Of a stretch of DNA of 64,000 nt, positions 1 to 12,125 are shown in pieces. Position 1 is the stretch's first letter. Each line of letters starts with the position of its first letter. The notes under the pieces are model-generated. The model saw only the letters and a list, made by a program, of their open reading frames with translations. It did no database searches and was not told the DNA's origin. Position numbers and translations under genes: made by a program. Origin of the DNA: Cupriavidus gilardii (GTDB taxonomy: Bacteria > Pseudomonadota > Gammaproteobacteria > Burkholderiales > Burkholderiaceae); assembly GCF_008801915.1 (NCBI RefSeq), contig NZ_VZOV01000010.1:120344-184343 (forward strand), in the 5' to 3' direction.

Positions 1-2745
1 GGCAACGTCAGCGCACCCGCCACGATCGCGATCGATTCCGTGGCACCGGCCGCGCCGACGATCGCGCCGACCAACGGCACACTGCTGCAAGGCACGGCCG
101 AGGCCAACAGCACGGTCAATATCGACACCGACGGCGACGGCACGCCGGACGCCACGGTGACCGCCGACGGCGCCGGCAACTGGACCTACACGCCGGCCAC
201 GCCGCTGGCCGATGGCACGGTCGTCAACGTCACGGCGACCGACGCCGCCGGCAACATCAGCCCGCCGGCCAGCGCCACCGTCGACGCGGTGGCGCCGGGC
301 ACGCCGACGATCCAGCCGACCGATGGCACGCTGCTGCAGGGCACCGCGGACGCGAACAGCACGGTCGATATCGACACCAATGGCGACGGCACGCCGGACG
401 CCACGGTCACCGCCGACGGCACCGGCAACTGGACCTACACGCCGGCCACGCCGCTGGCCGATGGTACGGTCGTCAACGTCACCGCCCGCGACGCGGCCGG
501 CAACGTCAGTGCACCGGCCACCGCCACCGTCGACGCGCTGCCGCCGGCCGCACCGACCATCGAGCCGACCAACGGCACGGTGCTCGCGGGGACGGCCGAA
601 GCCAATAGCACGGTCGAGATCGACACCAATGGCGACGGCACGCCGGACGCCACGGTCACCGCCGACGGCGCCGGCAACTGGAGCCACACCCCCGCCACGC
701 CGCTGCCGGACGGCACCGTCGTCAGCGTCACCGCGACCGATGCCACTGGCAATACCAGCGCGCCGGCCACGGCGACCGTCGATGCGCTGCCGCCGGCCGC
801 GCCCGTCATTGCGCCCACCAACGGCACGGTGATCGCAGGCACCGCGGAAGCGAACAGCACGATCGAGATCGACACCAATGGCGATGGCACGCCCGAGGCG
901 ACCGTCACCGCCGACGGCGCCGGCAACTGGAGCTATACCCCGGCCACGCCGCTGCCCGATGGCACCGTGGTCAGCGCCACTGCCACCGATGCCGCGGGCA
1001 ACACCGGTGCCCCGGGCAGCGCGACCGTCGACGCCGTGGTGCCGGCCGTCCCGGCGATCGCCAGCGTCACCGACGACGTCGATCCGGTCAGCGGCGCGCT
1101 GACGTCGGGGGACACCACCAACGACGGCACGCCGACCATCGCAGGCACGGCCGAGGCGAACAGCACGGTGCGCATCTTCAACGGCACCATGCTGATCGGC
1201 ACGACAACCGCCGACGGCACCGGCAACTGGTCGTTCACGCCGACCGCGCCGCTGGCCGACGGCGCGTACGCGCTGACCGTGACCGCGACCGATGCGGCCG
1301 GCAATGCCAGCCCCGCCAGCGCGGCCTTCAACCTGACCGTCGATACCGCGGCGCCCGCCGCCACGGTGGCGATCACCGGCGTCACCGACGACACCGGCAC
1401 GGCGGGGGACTGGATCACCGGCGATACCACGCCGACATTCTCCGGCACGCTCAGCGCCCCGCTGGCCGCCGGCGACCGGGTCGAGGTCAGCTACGACGGG
1501 GGCAATACCTGGACGCAGGCGACCGTCAACGGCACCAGCTGGTCGTGGGCCGCGGCCAATCACCAGTTCGCCGACGGCAACCACTCGGTGACGGTGCGCG
1601 TGATCGACGCCGCCGGCAACCTCGGCACCACCGACACCCAGGCCTTCACGATCTCGACGAACGTCGCGCCGGAAGTGTCGGCGCAGGAATCGGGCGGGCT
1701 GCTGGGCATCGTCGACGCCAACGTGCTGGGGCTGATCGACCTGAGTTCCCAGCAGGTGTTCGGCGCGAGCGACTACAACAACAACATCCAGCAGGTGGTG
1801 CTGCGCTACGGCGGCCTGCTCGGCCTGCCGCTGCAGCGCCTCGGATACAACGCCGACCTTGCCGCGGAGCTGGGCATCAACGTGGTCCCGCTGCACGACC
1901 CGGGCATTCTCGGCGTGATCGCGGCATCGTCGACGCTGACGATCACGTCGGTCGGCGGCGGACCGATCGATACGCTGCGGCTCAACGAGCTGCTCGGCTC
2001 GGTGACGATCGAAGGCGGCCTGCTGGGCGTCAGCCTGGACGTGCTGTCGAACTTCACGATCACCGCGACCGACACCACCGGGCTGACCGATACGGCCAAC
2101 GCGACCCAGCTCGCCAGCGCCGAGGTACTCGCCGGCCTGCTGGGCTCGAGCCAGTCGAGCGCGATCATCGAAGGCACCGCCTCCGCGGACACCGTCGATG
2201 GCACCAGCGGCAGCGATCGCCTGTACGGCTACGCCGGCGACGACACGCTGAACGGCGGCGACGGCAACGACCTGCTGCGCGGCGGCGCGGGCAACGACAC
2301 GCTCAACGGCGGCAACGGCAACGACCTGCTGATCGGCGGCGCCGGCAACGACACGATGACGGGCGGCGCCGGCGGGGACGTGTTCCTGTACGAGGTCACC
2401 GCCAACGACGGCACCGGCGGCAACGGCAGCGACGTCATCACCGACTTCACGGTAGGGACGGCGCCGGGACAGGCCGGCTCCGACGTGATCGACCTGTCGA
2501 GCCTGCTGGTCGGCTACACCGCGGACGGCGATGGCCCGGCGCACTACGTCAACGGCGCGGCGACCATCGACGCAGGCGACAACATCGGCGACTTCCTCAG
2601 CGTGACCAACGACGGCGCCAATACGGTCATCAGCATCGACCGCGACGGCGGCGGCACCGCCTTCGGCTCCGAGACGCTGATCACGCTGAACAACGTCAAC
2701 ACCGATCTGGAGACGCTGCTGGCCAATCGTCAGGTTCTGGTCTGA
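1..2745 (+). CDS. Large Ig-repeat RTX adhesin secreted by type I system (3' part)
   Basis: The frame is open from base 1, so the N-terminus lies outside the window. At least four near-identical repeats of about 82 residues (bases 1-1030) carry the pattern APTIxPTNGT, NSTVxIDTxGDGTPxATVTADG and GNWxYTPATPLxDGT; these are bacterial Ig-like/BapA-type units. Two divergent Ig-like units follow (about 1033-1660), then a roughly 180-residue Gly/Leu-rich domain. RTX nonapeptides (GGxGNDxLxGG type) lie at about 2220-2370 and should bind calcium. The last 120 residues resemble the C-terminal secretion region of T1SS substrates. The downstream TolC/ABC/HlyD genes are the likely exporter. Role inferred: surface attachment or biofilm matrix protein. 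Long identical repeats make this region prone to misassembly and recombination. Confidence 0.9.
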   Translation, partial: GNVSAPATIAIDSVAPAAPTIAPTNGTLLQGTAEANSTVNIDTDGDGTPDATVTADGAGNWTYTPATPLADGTVVNVTATDAAGNISPPASATVDAVAPGTPTIQPTDGTLLQGTADANSTVDIDTNGDGTPDATVTADGTGNWTYTPATPLADGTVVNVTARDAAGNVSAPATATVDALPPAAPTIEPTNGTVLAGTAEANSTVEIDTNGDGTPDATVTADGAGNWSHTPATPLPDGTVVSVTATDATGNTSAPATATVDALPPAAPVIAPTNGTVIAGTAEANSTIEIDTNGDGTPEATVTADGAGNWSYTPATPLPDGTVVSATATDAAGNTGAPGSATVDAVVPAVPAIASVTDDVDPVSGALTSGDTTNDGTPTIAGTAEANSTVRIFNGTMLIGTTTADGTGNWSFTPTAPLADGAYALTVTATDAAGNASPASAAFNLTVDTAAPAATVAITGVTDDTGTAGDWITGDTTPTFSGTLSAPLAAGDRVEVSYDGGNTWTQATVNGTSWSWAAANHQFADGNHSVTVRVIDAAGNLGTTDTQAFTISTNVAPEVSAQESGGLLGIVDANVLGLIDLSSQQVFGASDYNNNIQQVVLRYGGLLGLPLQRLGYNADLAAELGINVVPLHDPGILGVIAASSTLTITSVGGGPIDTLRLNELLGSVTIEGGLLGVSLDVLSNFTITATDTTGLTDTANATQLASAEVLAGLLGSSQSSAIIEGTASADTVDGTSGSDRLYGYAGDDTLNGGDGNDLLRGGAGNDTLNGGNGNDLLIGGAGNDTMTGGAGGDVFLYEVTANDGTGGNGSDVITDFTVGTAPGQAGSDVIDLSSLLVGYTADGDGPAHYVNGAATIDAGDNIGDFLSVTNDGANTVISIDRDGGGTAFGSETLITLNNVNTDLETLLANRQVLV

Positions 2746-2936
2746 GCGAGGCGGGCGGCGGTTCCCCCGTTCCGCCGCCCGCTTCGCCAGACGCTTTCTC
2801 ACCAGGTGCTCACCACGTCCCCACCCCGTTCTCGCGCCCTGTTCCACGTCGACGAGGAGACCCGCCCCCACCGCATCGATCCACCCTGCAATACCCCGTC
2901 GGCCGCGACGCTGCCTCGCGACCGATGCGTGGCCAC

Positions 2937-4484
2937 ATGTCAAAAGCCTTCACCGCGGACCGTGGTGATTTCGTGAAACCGACATCGTTGAGATCCATCG
3001 TGGCCCTCCTTGCCAACGGAGCGCGGACCCGGCAGCGCCCGCTCCTTTCCCGGCTTCCCGCCGGGTACACGCTGCGAACCGCGCCCCCGCCGGCGACGCT
3101 GTCCGTGCTTGCCGCGCTGGCCGTGCTCGCGGTGCCCTGCGCCGGACCGGCATCGGCCGCGCCCTATACCGCTGCCGCTGCCGCCTCCGCTTCCGCCGCC
3201 ACGGCCCCGGCGAGCCCGGACCGCATGCCAGGCCCCTCGACACCGCAACGCATTGCCCTCGACGGCCTGACACTGCGCAACGCGGTCGGCATCGCGATTG
3301 CGCGCCATCCCGACATCAGCCGTGCGAACGCGGTGGTCACGCAGAACCTGTCCGAAATCTCGGTCGCCAAGGCCGCCTGGTATCCGAAGATCGAATACGG
3401 CGTGCAGCCCGGCTATGGCGGCAGCTTCGGCAGCGGCGGCAACGACCTGGGCTCGCGCGCCTCGGTCGGCGCGAGCCAGCTGCTCTACGACTTCGGCCGC
3501 ACGCGCAGCAAGATCTCGGCCGCCGACGCCAACCTCGGCAAGAGCCAACATCAGCTCGCCGATACCGTCGAGACCGTGGCGGCCAATACCGCCGACACCT
3601 TCGTCGAACTGGCCGCCAGCCAGGCCGTAATCGCGGCCGCGCAGCGCCAGGTCGAATCGATGAACGAGACGCGCGCGCGCATCGGCGAGCGCGTGCGGGC
3701 GGGGCTGTCGGTGTCGTCGGACCGGGACCTGGCGGAGGTGGCCACGCTGCGCGCCAGCGCCGAGGTGCTGAAGGCGCGCAACCGCTTCGACGTCGCCGCC
3801 ACCAGGCTGGCCGAGCTGATCGGCGCGCGTCCGCGGCAGGTGGCCGACCTGGCCAATACCGGCGGCGTGATCGAGCGGATCACGCGCGATGGCGGCGGCG
3901 GACGCGACGACCAGATCGACGACACGCCGTCGGTGCTGGCCGCGCGCGCCGCGGTCGATGCCGCGGCGGCCAACGTCGACCTGGCGAAGGCGGAGCGCTA
4001 TCCGTCGGTCAGCGTCGGCGTCAGCCGGTCGCTGTCGACCGGACGCGCCAATGCCAACGACGATACCTGGGTCGGCCTGTCGATCCGCGGCGACTTTTCG
4101 CTGGGCCGGCTCGCCCAGCACCGCATCGCCGCCGCGCAGGCGCAGGAGCGCGCCGCCGCCGATGCACTGGAGAACCAGCGGCTGCGCACGCGCACGGCGC
4201 TGTATGCAGCGCAGACCGAGGCGGAGGGCGCGGCCGCGCGGCTGGCCAGCTACCGCAACGTGATCGAGCTGTCGCGCTCGTCGCGCAATCTGTACTGGCA
4301 GGAATACATGCTGAACAAGCGCTCGCTGACCGAGGTGATCACGCGCGACCGCGAGATCTTCCTCGCCGAGGAAGAATGGATCAACGCCATGGCCGACGGC
4401 ATCCGCGCCCGCATCAAGGCGTATGCCGCGGTCGGCAAGTTCGTGGAGCTGCTGCGGCAGCAGGAAGGCGCACGCGATGAATGA
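2937..4484 (+). CDS. TolC-family outer membrane channel of type I secretion system
   Basis: Outer-membrane efflux protein with the repeated heptad-rich helices of the TolC/LapE/AggA family; these channels take the substrate from the inner-membrane ABC/HlyD complex across the periplasm and outer membrane. A hydrophobic leader-like stretch with an Ala-x-Ala site (…GPASA|AP) lies about 80 residues in, an unusually long N-terminus for a Sec signal. The true start may therefore be later, for example GTG at 2973; ATG 2937 is used here, and ATG 2925 is also in frame. No strong Shine-Dalgarno decides it. The stop overlaps the next gene's ATG by 8 bases, indicating translational coupling with the exporter ATPase. 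Confidence 0.85.
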   Translation: MSKAFTADRGDFVKPTSLRSIVALLANGARTRQRPLLSRLPAGYTLRTAPPPATLSVLAALAVLAVPCAGPASAAPYTAAAAASASAATAPASPDRMPGPSTPQRIALDGLTLRNAVGIAIARHPDISRANAVVTQNLSEISVAKAAWYPKIEYGVQPGYGGSFGSGGNDLGSRASVGASQLLYDFGRTRSKISAADANLGKSQHQLADTVETVAANTADTFVELAASQAVIAAAQRQVESMNETRARIGERVRAGLSVSSDRDLAEVATLRASAEVLKARNRFDVAATRLAELIGARPRQVADLANTGGVIERITRDGGGGRDDQIDDTPSVLAARAAVDAAAANVDLAKAERYPSVSVGVSRSLSTGRANANDDTWVGLSIRGDFSLGRLAQHRIAAAQAQERAAADALENQRLRTRTALYAAQTEAEGAAARLASYRNVIELSRSSRNLYWQEYMLNKRSLTEVITRDREIFLAEEEWINAMADGIRARIKAYAAVGKFVELLRQQEGARDE

Positions 4485-6831
4485 CCCCACCCCGTTGAGC
4501 GCGCTGGCGCAGGCGGCGCAGACGTCCCCTTCGCCCCCTTCGCCCCCTTCGTCCCCGTCATCCCCCACATCCCCGCCATCCCCGACGCCATCGCCCCGGC
4601 AGGCCGACGCCGAGGCAGAGGCCTCGCTGCAACCGTGGATCGACGCGATGCTGCTCGCCGCGCGGCAACTGAACGCGCCGGCCTCGCCCGAGCAGCTGCG
4701 CAATGCCGCGGCGTGGGCCGCGCGCGGCCAACCGCAGCGCGAGGCCGCCGTCGTCGAGCTGGCCGCCTCGGCCGGCCTGTCGGCGCAATTCGTCGACCTG
4801 CCGCCGGCATCGCTGTCGCCGGTGATGCTGCCAGTGCTGGTGCCGCTGGGCCAGGGCACCACCCCGACGGTCGGCATGGTGATCGCCGTGGTCAATGGCG
4901 TGGCCACCCTGCTGCTGCCGATGGACGGCAAACCGGTCGAGCGCAGCCTGACGCTGGACGCGCTGGCCCGGGAAGCGAGCGGCCGCCCGCTGCTGGTGCA
5001 GGCGCGCGCCGCGCGCCGCGGCGACCGGCTCGACGCCTATCTGCGCGCGGCGCCGGACTCGTGGCTGACCGGCATCTTCACCACGCACTGGCGCACGATG
5101 CTCGACCTCGGCCTGGGCTCGCTGTTCGGCAACCTGCTGGCGGTCGGCACCTCGCTGTTCGCGATGCAGGTGTGGGACCGCGTGGTGCCGGCGCGCTCGC
5201 TGCATACGCTGTGGGTGCTGGCCTCGGGCGTGGCGCTTGCGCTGGCGCTGGAGCTGCTGATCCGCACCGCGCGCGTCTCGATCACCGACCATTTCGGCAA
5301 GCGCGTCGACATCAAGCTGTCGGCGATGTTCTTCGCCCGCGTGCTCGATATCCGCAACGATGCGCGGCCGCGCTCGCCCGGCACGCTGATCGCGCAGCTG
5401 CGCGACCTCGAACAGCTGCGCGAACTGCTGACCTCGAGCACGCTGGGCGTGCTGATCGACCTGCCCTTCGTCGCCGCCTTCCTGTTCATCATCTGGGTGC
5501 TGGGCGGCTGGCTGGTGGCGATCCCGCTGGCCGCGATTCCGCTGCTGATCCTGCCGGGGCTGCTGGCGCAGATTCCGCTGGCCCGGCTGTCGCGCGAAGG
5601 AATGGCGGAGGCCGCGCTGCGCAATGCAATCCTGATGGAGTCGATCTACCGGGCCGAGGACATCAAGTCGCTGCAGGCCGAGCCGCGCTTCCGCGGGCTG
5701 TGGGACCACGCCAACCACGTCAACGGCGAGATCGGGTTGAAGCAGCGCTTTATCGCCGGGCTGCTGGTCAACGTGTCGCAGACGGTGCAGCAGGTCGCCT
5801 ATGTCGGCGTGGTGATCGCCGGCGTCTACGGCATCCTGGACGGCAACCTGTCGTTCGGCGCGGTGCTGGCCTGCTCGATCCTGACCAGCCGCACCATCGC
5901 GCCGCTGGCGCAGATCCCCGCGGTGCTGGGCCGCATCCAGAACGCGCGCGTCGGCAAGAAGGCGCTGGACGAGCTGCTGCGGCTGCCGGTGGACCACGAT
6001 CCCGACAAGGACGCCTATCACAAGCCGCTGCTGCGGGGCGGCTATCGCTTCGAGAACGTAGCCTTCGGCTTCGACCCGCAGGAAAAGCCGGTGCTGACGA
6101 TTCCGCAGCTGCGCATCGCGCCGGGCGAGCGCATCGCGATCCTCGGGCGCGTCGGCGCCGGCAAGTCGACGCTGCTGCGGCTCGCCGGCGGCCTCGCCGC
6201 GCCGACGCACGGACGCATCGTGCTCGACGACACGCCGATGGCATTGATCGACGTCGCCGACATCCGCCGCGACATCGGCTGCGTGCTGCAGGAATCGAGC
6301 CCCTTCTACGGCACGCTGCGCGAGAACCTGCTGATCGCCAACCCGCTGGCGAGCGACGAGCAGCTGCTGCGCGCGCTGCGGCTCGCCTGCGCCGACCAGC
6401 TGCTGCTGAACCAGCCGCATGGGCTGGACCTGCGCATCCGCGAGAACGGCATCGGCCTGTCCGGCGGCCAGAAGCAGGTGCTGGTGCTGGCCCGCACCTT
6501 CCTGCGCGACCCGCAGGTGCTGCTGCTGGACGAGCCGACCGCTTCGCTGGACGAGGGCACCGAGCTCGCGGTGATCGAACGGATGCGGCAATGGATGGGC
6601 CGGCGCACGCTGATCGTGGCGACGCATCGCTATCCGGTGCTGTCGCTGGTCGACCGGATCATCGTGGTCGAGCGCGGGCGCATCGTGCGCGACGGGCCGA
6701 AGGACGAGGTGCTGGCCCAGCTCAAGCGCACGGCGCCGCCACGGTCGGCGGCATCGGCACAACCGCCGACGCAACCGTCCGCGCAACCCTCGTCGCCGGC
6801 GCCCGCCCAGACGGCCCCGGCCGCGGAGTAG
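4477..6831 (+). CDS. Type I secretion ABC transporter, permease/ATPase (LapB-like)
   Basis: 784 residues. A Pro/Ser-rich linker (about residues 15-50) precedes a C39-like domain (about 60-180). No clear catalytic Cys/His pair is visible, so it is probably the non-proteolytic kind that docks RTX substrates. The ABC membrane domain spans about 195-480. The nucleotide-binding domain has Walker A GRVGAGKST near 557, signature LSGGQKQ near 661, Walker B LLLDEP near 682 and an H-loop THR near 714. With its TolC and HlyD neighbours it should export the adhesin encoded upstream. The C-terminal 35 residues are Ala/Pro/Ser-rich. It overlaps the channel gene and is followed 4 bases later by the adaptor. 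Confidence 0.92.
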   Translation: MNDPTPLSALAQAAQTSPSPPSPPSSPSSPTSPPSPTPSPRQADAEAEASLQPWIDAMLLAARQLNAPASPEQLRNAAAWAARGQPQREAAVVELAASAGLSAQFVDLPPASLSPVMLPVLVPLGQGTTPTVGMVIAVVNGVATLLLPMDGKPVERSLTLDALAREASGRPLLVQARAARRGDRLDAYLRAAPDSWLTGIFTTHWRTMLDLGLGSLFGNLLAVGTSLFAMQVWDRVVPARSLHTLWVLASGVALALALELLIRTARVSITDHFGKRVDIKLSAMFFARVLDIRNDARPRSPGTLIAQLRDLEQLRELLTSSTLGVLIDLPFVAAFLFIIWVLGGWLVAIPLAAIPLLILPGLLAQIPLARLSREGMAEAALRNAILMESIYRAEDIKSLQAEPRFRGLWDHANHVNGEIGLKQRFIAGLLVNVSQTVQQVAYVGVVIAGVYGILDGNLSFGAVLACSILTSRTIAPLAQIPAVLGRIQNARVGKKALDELLRLPVDHDPDKDAYHKPLLRGGYRFENVAFGFDPQEKPVLTIPQLRIAPGERIAILGRVGAGKSTLLRLAGGLAAPTHGRIVLDDTPMALIDVADIRRDIGCVLQESSPFYGTLRENLLIANPLASDEQLLRALRLACADQLLLNQPHGLDLRIRENGIGLSGGQKQVLVLARTFLRDPQVLLLDEPTASLDEGTELAVIERMRQWMGRRTLIVATHRYPVLSLVDRIIVVERGRIVRDGPKDEVLAQLKRTAPPRSAASAQPPTQPSAQPSSPAPAQTAPAAE

Positions 6832-6835
6832 CCCC

Positions 6836-8008
6836 ATGGACAAGATCCCGATGCGTGCACGATTCGAAGACGGCGCCGGCGGCGCGCGCCTGCTGCTGTG
6901 GCTGGGCATCGGCGCGATCGCCGCCTTCCTGCTGTGGTCGGCCTTCGCCAGCCTGGACGAAGTGGCGGTCGGCGAAGGCAAGGTCACGCCCGCCTCCAAG
7001 GGCCAGATCATCCAGAGCCTGGAGGGCGGCATCCTGGCCGAACTGGCGGTGCGCGAGGGCGATGTGGTCGAGGCCGGCCAGCAGCTGGCCACGCTCGACC
7101 CGGTGCAGGCGCGCTCGTCGATGGAGGAGACGCTGGAGCGAATCGCCGCGCTGCAGGCGCGCGCCGCGCGGCTGCACGCCGAGATGAACGACGCCGAGTC
7201 CGTCAACTTCCCCGCCGAGCTGGCGCGCGACACCGCGGTGGTCGAGCGCGAGCGGCAGCTGTTCGTCGCCAACCGCCGGGCCTTCCGCGAAAATCTCGCC
7301 AATCTGCGCCAGCAGCTGCGCCTGGCCGAGCAGGAGCTGCAGATCGCGCTGCCGCTGCTGCGCACCGGCGCCACCAACGAGGTCGAGATCCTGCGGCTGC
7401 GGCAGAAGGTGGCCGAGTTCGCCACCAAGCTGGACTCGACGCAGAGCGAGTACTACGTCGCGCTCAAGGCCGATTACGCCAAGACGATGGCGGACCTGGG
7501 CCCGCTGCTGAAGGTGCGCGAGGGACGCGCGGACCAGCTGCGCCGCACCGCGATCACGTCGCCGGCGCGCGGCATCGTCAAGGACATCCGGGTCTCGACG
7601 ATCGGCGGCGTGATCACGCCGGGTGGCGTGCTGATGGAGATCGTGCCGCTCGGCGACCAGCTGCTGATCGAGGCGCGGCTGTCGCCGCGCGACATCGCCT
7701 TCATCCATCCGAACCAGGAGGCCACGGTCAAGATCACCGCGTTCGAGCCGTCGATCTACGGCACGCTGCCAGCCAGGGTGGACCGCATCTCGCCGGACAC
7801 GATCGAGGACCAGGTCGACCGGCGCATCTACTACTACCGCGTCTACGTGCTGACCCAGCATGCCTTCCTGGAGACGAAGGACGGCAAGCGCCATCCGATC
7901 CTGCCGGGCATGGTGGCGACCGCCGAGATCCGCACCGGCCGCCGCACCGTGATGGACTATCTGGTCAAGCCGCTGAACCGCGCGGCGGAGGCGCTGCGCG
8001 AACGCTAG
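6836..8008 (+). CDS. HlyD-family periplasmic adaptor of type I secretion system
   Basis: 390 residues. One N-terminal membrane segment (about residues 18-38, LLLWLGIGAIAAFLLWSAFA) anchors it in the inner membrane. A lipoyl-like half (VGEGKVTPASKGQIIQSLEG), a long Ala/Leu/Glu/Arg-rich coiled coil (about 100-230), the second lipoyl half and a beta-barrel (TxGGVITPGGVLMEIVP onward) follow in HlyD/LapC order. It bridges the ABC exporter and the TolC-like channel. ATG 6836 lies 4 bases after the exporter stop. Its stop codon overlaps the stop of the convergent symporter gene by four bases. Confidence 0.92.
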   Translation: MDKIPMRARFEDGAGGARLLLWLGIGAIAAFLLWSAFASLDEVAVGEGKVTPASKGQIIQSLEGGILAELAVREGDVVEAGQQLATLDPVQARSSMEETLERIAALQARAARLHAEMNDAESVNFPAELARDTAVVERERQLFVANRRAFRENLANLRQQLRLAEQELQIALPLLRTGATNEVEILRLRQKVAEFATKLDSTQSEYYVALKADYAKTMADLGPLLKVREGRADQLRRTAITSPARGIVKDIRVSTIGGVITPGGVLMEIVPLGDQLLIEARLSPRDIAFIHPNQEATVKITAFEPSIYGTLPARVDRISPDTIEDQVDRRIYYYRVYVLTQHAFLETKDGKRHPILPGMVATAEIRTGRRTVMDYLVKPLNRAAEALRER

Positions 8009-10050
8009 CCCTTGCGCAGGTAGGTGACCAGCCGGTCGATCACCGGCGCATTGCGCCGCGTCAGCAGGCTGACCGCGATCGCGACCGCAAACCCGGCCGG
8101 CACGCCGAATGCGCCCGACGCGATCGGATCGACGCCGAACCAGCGGTCGCCGAAGATCCCGGTCATCCGCGTGAAGAACGGGTAGTTGACGAAGATGTAG
8201 TAGATCGACACCGACAGCCCGGCCAGCATGCCGGCGAACGCGCCGGCCGCGGTGGTGCGCTTCCAGAAGATCGCCAGCACCAGCACCGGGAAGAAGCTCG
8301 ACGCCGCCAGCGAGAACGCGGCGCCGACCAGGAACAGGATGTTGCCCGGCCGCAGCGAGGTCACGTAGGCCGCGAACAGGGCGACGCCGAGCAGCAGGAT
8401 CTTGGCGGTGGTCACGCGCCGCTGCTGGCTCGCGCCGCGATCGACCATGTGATAGAAGACGTCGTGCGACAGCGCGTTGGCGATCGTCAGCAGCAGCCCG
8501 TCGGCCGTCGACAACGCCGCCGCCAGCGCACCGGCGGCGACCAGCCCCGAGATCACGTATGGCAGCCCCGCGATCTCCGGCGCCGCCAGCACGATCATGT
8601 CGGGCTGGATCATCACCTCGGCCCACTGCACGATGCCGTCGCCATTGACATCGCGGATGCCGAACACCGGCGGATCGATGCGCCGCCATTGCATGACCCA
8701 GGCCGGCAGATCGGCATAGGGCGTGCCCACCAGATGATGCAGGAACTGGTACTTGACCAGCGCCGCCAGCGTGGGCGCGCTGACGTACAGCAGCGCGATG
8801 AAAAACACCGCCCAGGCCACCGAATTGCGGCTCTCCTTGACCGACGGCGTGGTGTAGAGCCGCGTCAGGATATGCGGCAGGCTCGCGGTGCCGAGCATCA
8901 GGCAGAAGGTCAGCAGCACGAAGTTCAGCCGCTCGGTCTTGCGCTCGGCCTCCGACGGCGACGGATAGGGCTCGGTGGCGGGCACCGGCGGCTGGCTGCG
9001 CGCCAGCGCCTCCTCGCGCTGCTGGGTCCATTGCTGCAGGGCCGCGGCGGGGTCCTGCGGATAGTCAGCCCGCTCGCGCTCGACCGCCTTGATCTCGCGC
9101 AGCGGCGCATTGCGGGCGCGCAGCTCCAGCAGCCGCGCATTGAGCCCGTCGCGCACCTCGTCGAACGACTGCGGCAGCCGTGCGATGCGCTCCTGCAGCT
9201 CGATTGCCTGCTGACGGTAGTGTTCGCGCACCGCAAGCTCGCCCGGATCGCGCAGCAGCTCGCGCTCGCGCTGCGCGACATCGGTCAGCACCGTGCCGTA
9301 GCCCAACTGCGGCACCGCCTCGCCATGATGCTTCCACGCGATCATCGACACCGTGGTCAGGAACGCGACGATCATCACGATGTACTGCGCGACCTGGGTC
9401 CACGTCACCGCGCGCATGCCGCCGAGGAACGAACAGACGAGGATGCCGGCCAGGCCGAAGAACACGCCGACGGCAAAGTCGACGCCGATGAAACGCGTGA
9501 CCACCAGGCCGACGCCCTGGATCTGCGCGACCAGATAGACGAAGGAACACAGCGAGGCGGCCAGCACCGCGATGCCGCGCACCGGCAGGTTGCCGCCCGG
9601 CTTGCCGTTGCCGTAGCGCGCGGCGAGGAAATCGGGAATCGTGTAGCCGCCGTACTTGCGCAGATACGGCGCGAGCAGGAAGGCCACCAGGCAGTAGCCG
9701 CCGGTCCAGCCCATCACATAGGCCAGCCCCTCGTAGCCCGAGGCGAACAGGATGCCGGCCAGGCCGATGAAGGACGCCGCGCTCATCCAGTCGGCGGCGA
9801 TCGCCATGCCGTTGAACATCGCGGGCACGCGCCGGCCCGCGACGTAGTACTCGTGCAGGTCGGCGGTGCGGCAGATCAGCCCGATGCAGGCATAGATCGC
9901 GATGGTGATGAACAGGAAGACGTAGCCGAGCCACAGCGCGTCGGCGTTGGACCGCTCGAGCAGCCCCATCATGCCGATGAAGCCGAACAGTCCGAGCGTG
10001 AACAGGCCGTAGTACAGCAGCAGCCGGCGGCGAAAGCGCGACTGGGCCAT
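8005..10050 (-). CDS. Sodium:solute symporter, VC_2705 family
   Basis: 681 residues, sodium/solute symporter (SSS) fold with about 13 membrane helices. Between helices at about residues 235-350 lies a long hydrophilic, Arg/Glu-rich coiled-coil insertion (RERELLRDPGELAVREHYRQ…), typical of the VC_2705 subfamily and absent from ActP. The family is usually next to acetyl-CoA synthetase, as here, which suggests acetate or another short monocarboxylate as substrate (inferred). ATG 10050 reads MAQSRFRRRLLLYYG. It lies 92 bases downstream of acs on the same strand, with a strong hairpin between them. Confidence 0.9.
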   Translation of the reverse strand: MAQSRFRRRLLLYYGLFTLGLFGFIGMMGLLERSNADALWLGYVFLFITIAIYACIGLICRTADLHEYYVAGRRVPAMFNGMAIAADWMSAASFIGLAGILFASGYEGLAYVMGWTGGYCLVAFLLAPYLRKYGGYTIPDFLAARYGNGKPGGNLPVRGIAVLAASLCSFVYLVAQIQGVGLVVTRFIGVDFAVGVFFGLAGILVCSFLGGMRAVTWTQVAQYIVMIVAFLTTVSMIAWKHHGEAVPQLGYGTVLTDVAQRERELLRDPGELAVREHYRQQAIELQERIARLPQSFDEVRDGLNARLLELRARNAPLREIKAVERERADYPQDPAAALQQWTQQREEALARSQPPVPATEPYPSPSEAERKTERLNFVLLTFCLMLGTASLPHILTRLYTTPSVKESRNSVAWAVFFIALLYVSAPTLAALVKYQFLHHLVGTPYADLPAWVMQWRRIDPPVFGIRDVNGDGIVQWAEVMIQPDMIVLAAPEIAGLPYVISGLVAAGALAAALSTADGLLLTIANALSHDVFYHMVDRGASQQRRVTTAKILLLGVALFAAYVTSLRPGNILFLVGAAFSLAASSFFPVLVLAIFWKRTTAAGAFAGMLAGLSVSIYYIFVNYPFFTRMTGIFGDRWFGVDPIASGAFGVPAGFAVAIAVSLLTRRNAPVIDRLVTYLRKG

Positions 10051-10096
10051 GGGCGTGGGCGGAAGGGAAAGCCGAAAGAGGCGGTGGCGGGCAAAC

Positions 10097-10132
10097 GCGA
10101 AGCGGGCGCCGTGGTTGCGGCGCCCGCTTCGC
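10097..10132 (-). terminator. Perfect 14-bp hairpin between acs and symporter gene
   Basis: Arms GCGAAGCGGGCGCC and GGCGCCCGCTTCGC enclose an 8-base loop directly after the acs stop. There is only a short GTTT after the stem on the minus strand, so this may be a weak terminator or an attenuator or mRNA-stabilising hairpin that lowers symporter expression relative to acs. Confidence 0.6.
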
Positions 10133-10142
10133 GCGGCCGGTC

Positions 10143-12125
<1,983 letters not shown>

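Noticed and set aside
2940..4931. A 663-codon open frame on the minus strand opposite the TolC-like gene
   Set aside because: Its composition is Arg/His/Gly/Ala-rich without domain features; it mirrors high-GC third positions of the real genes on the plus strand.
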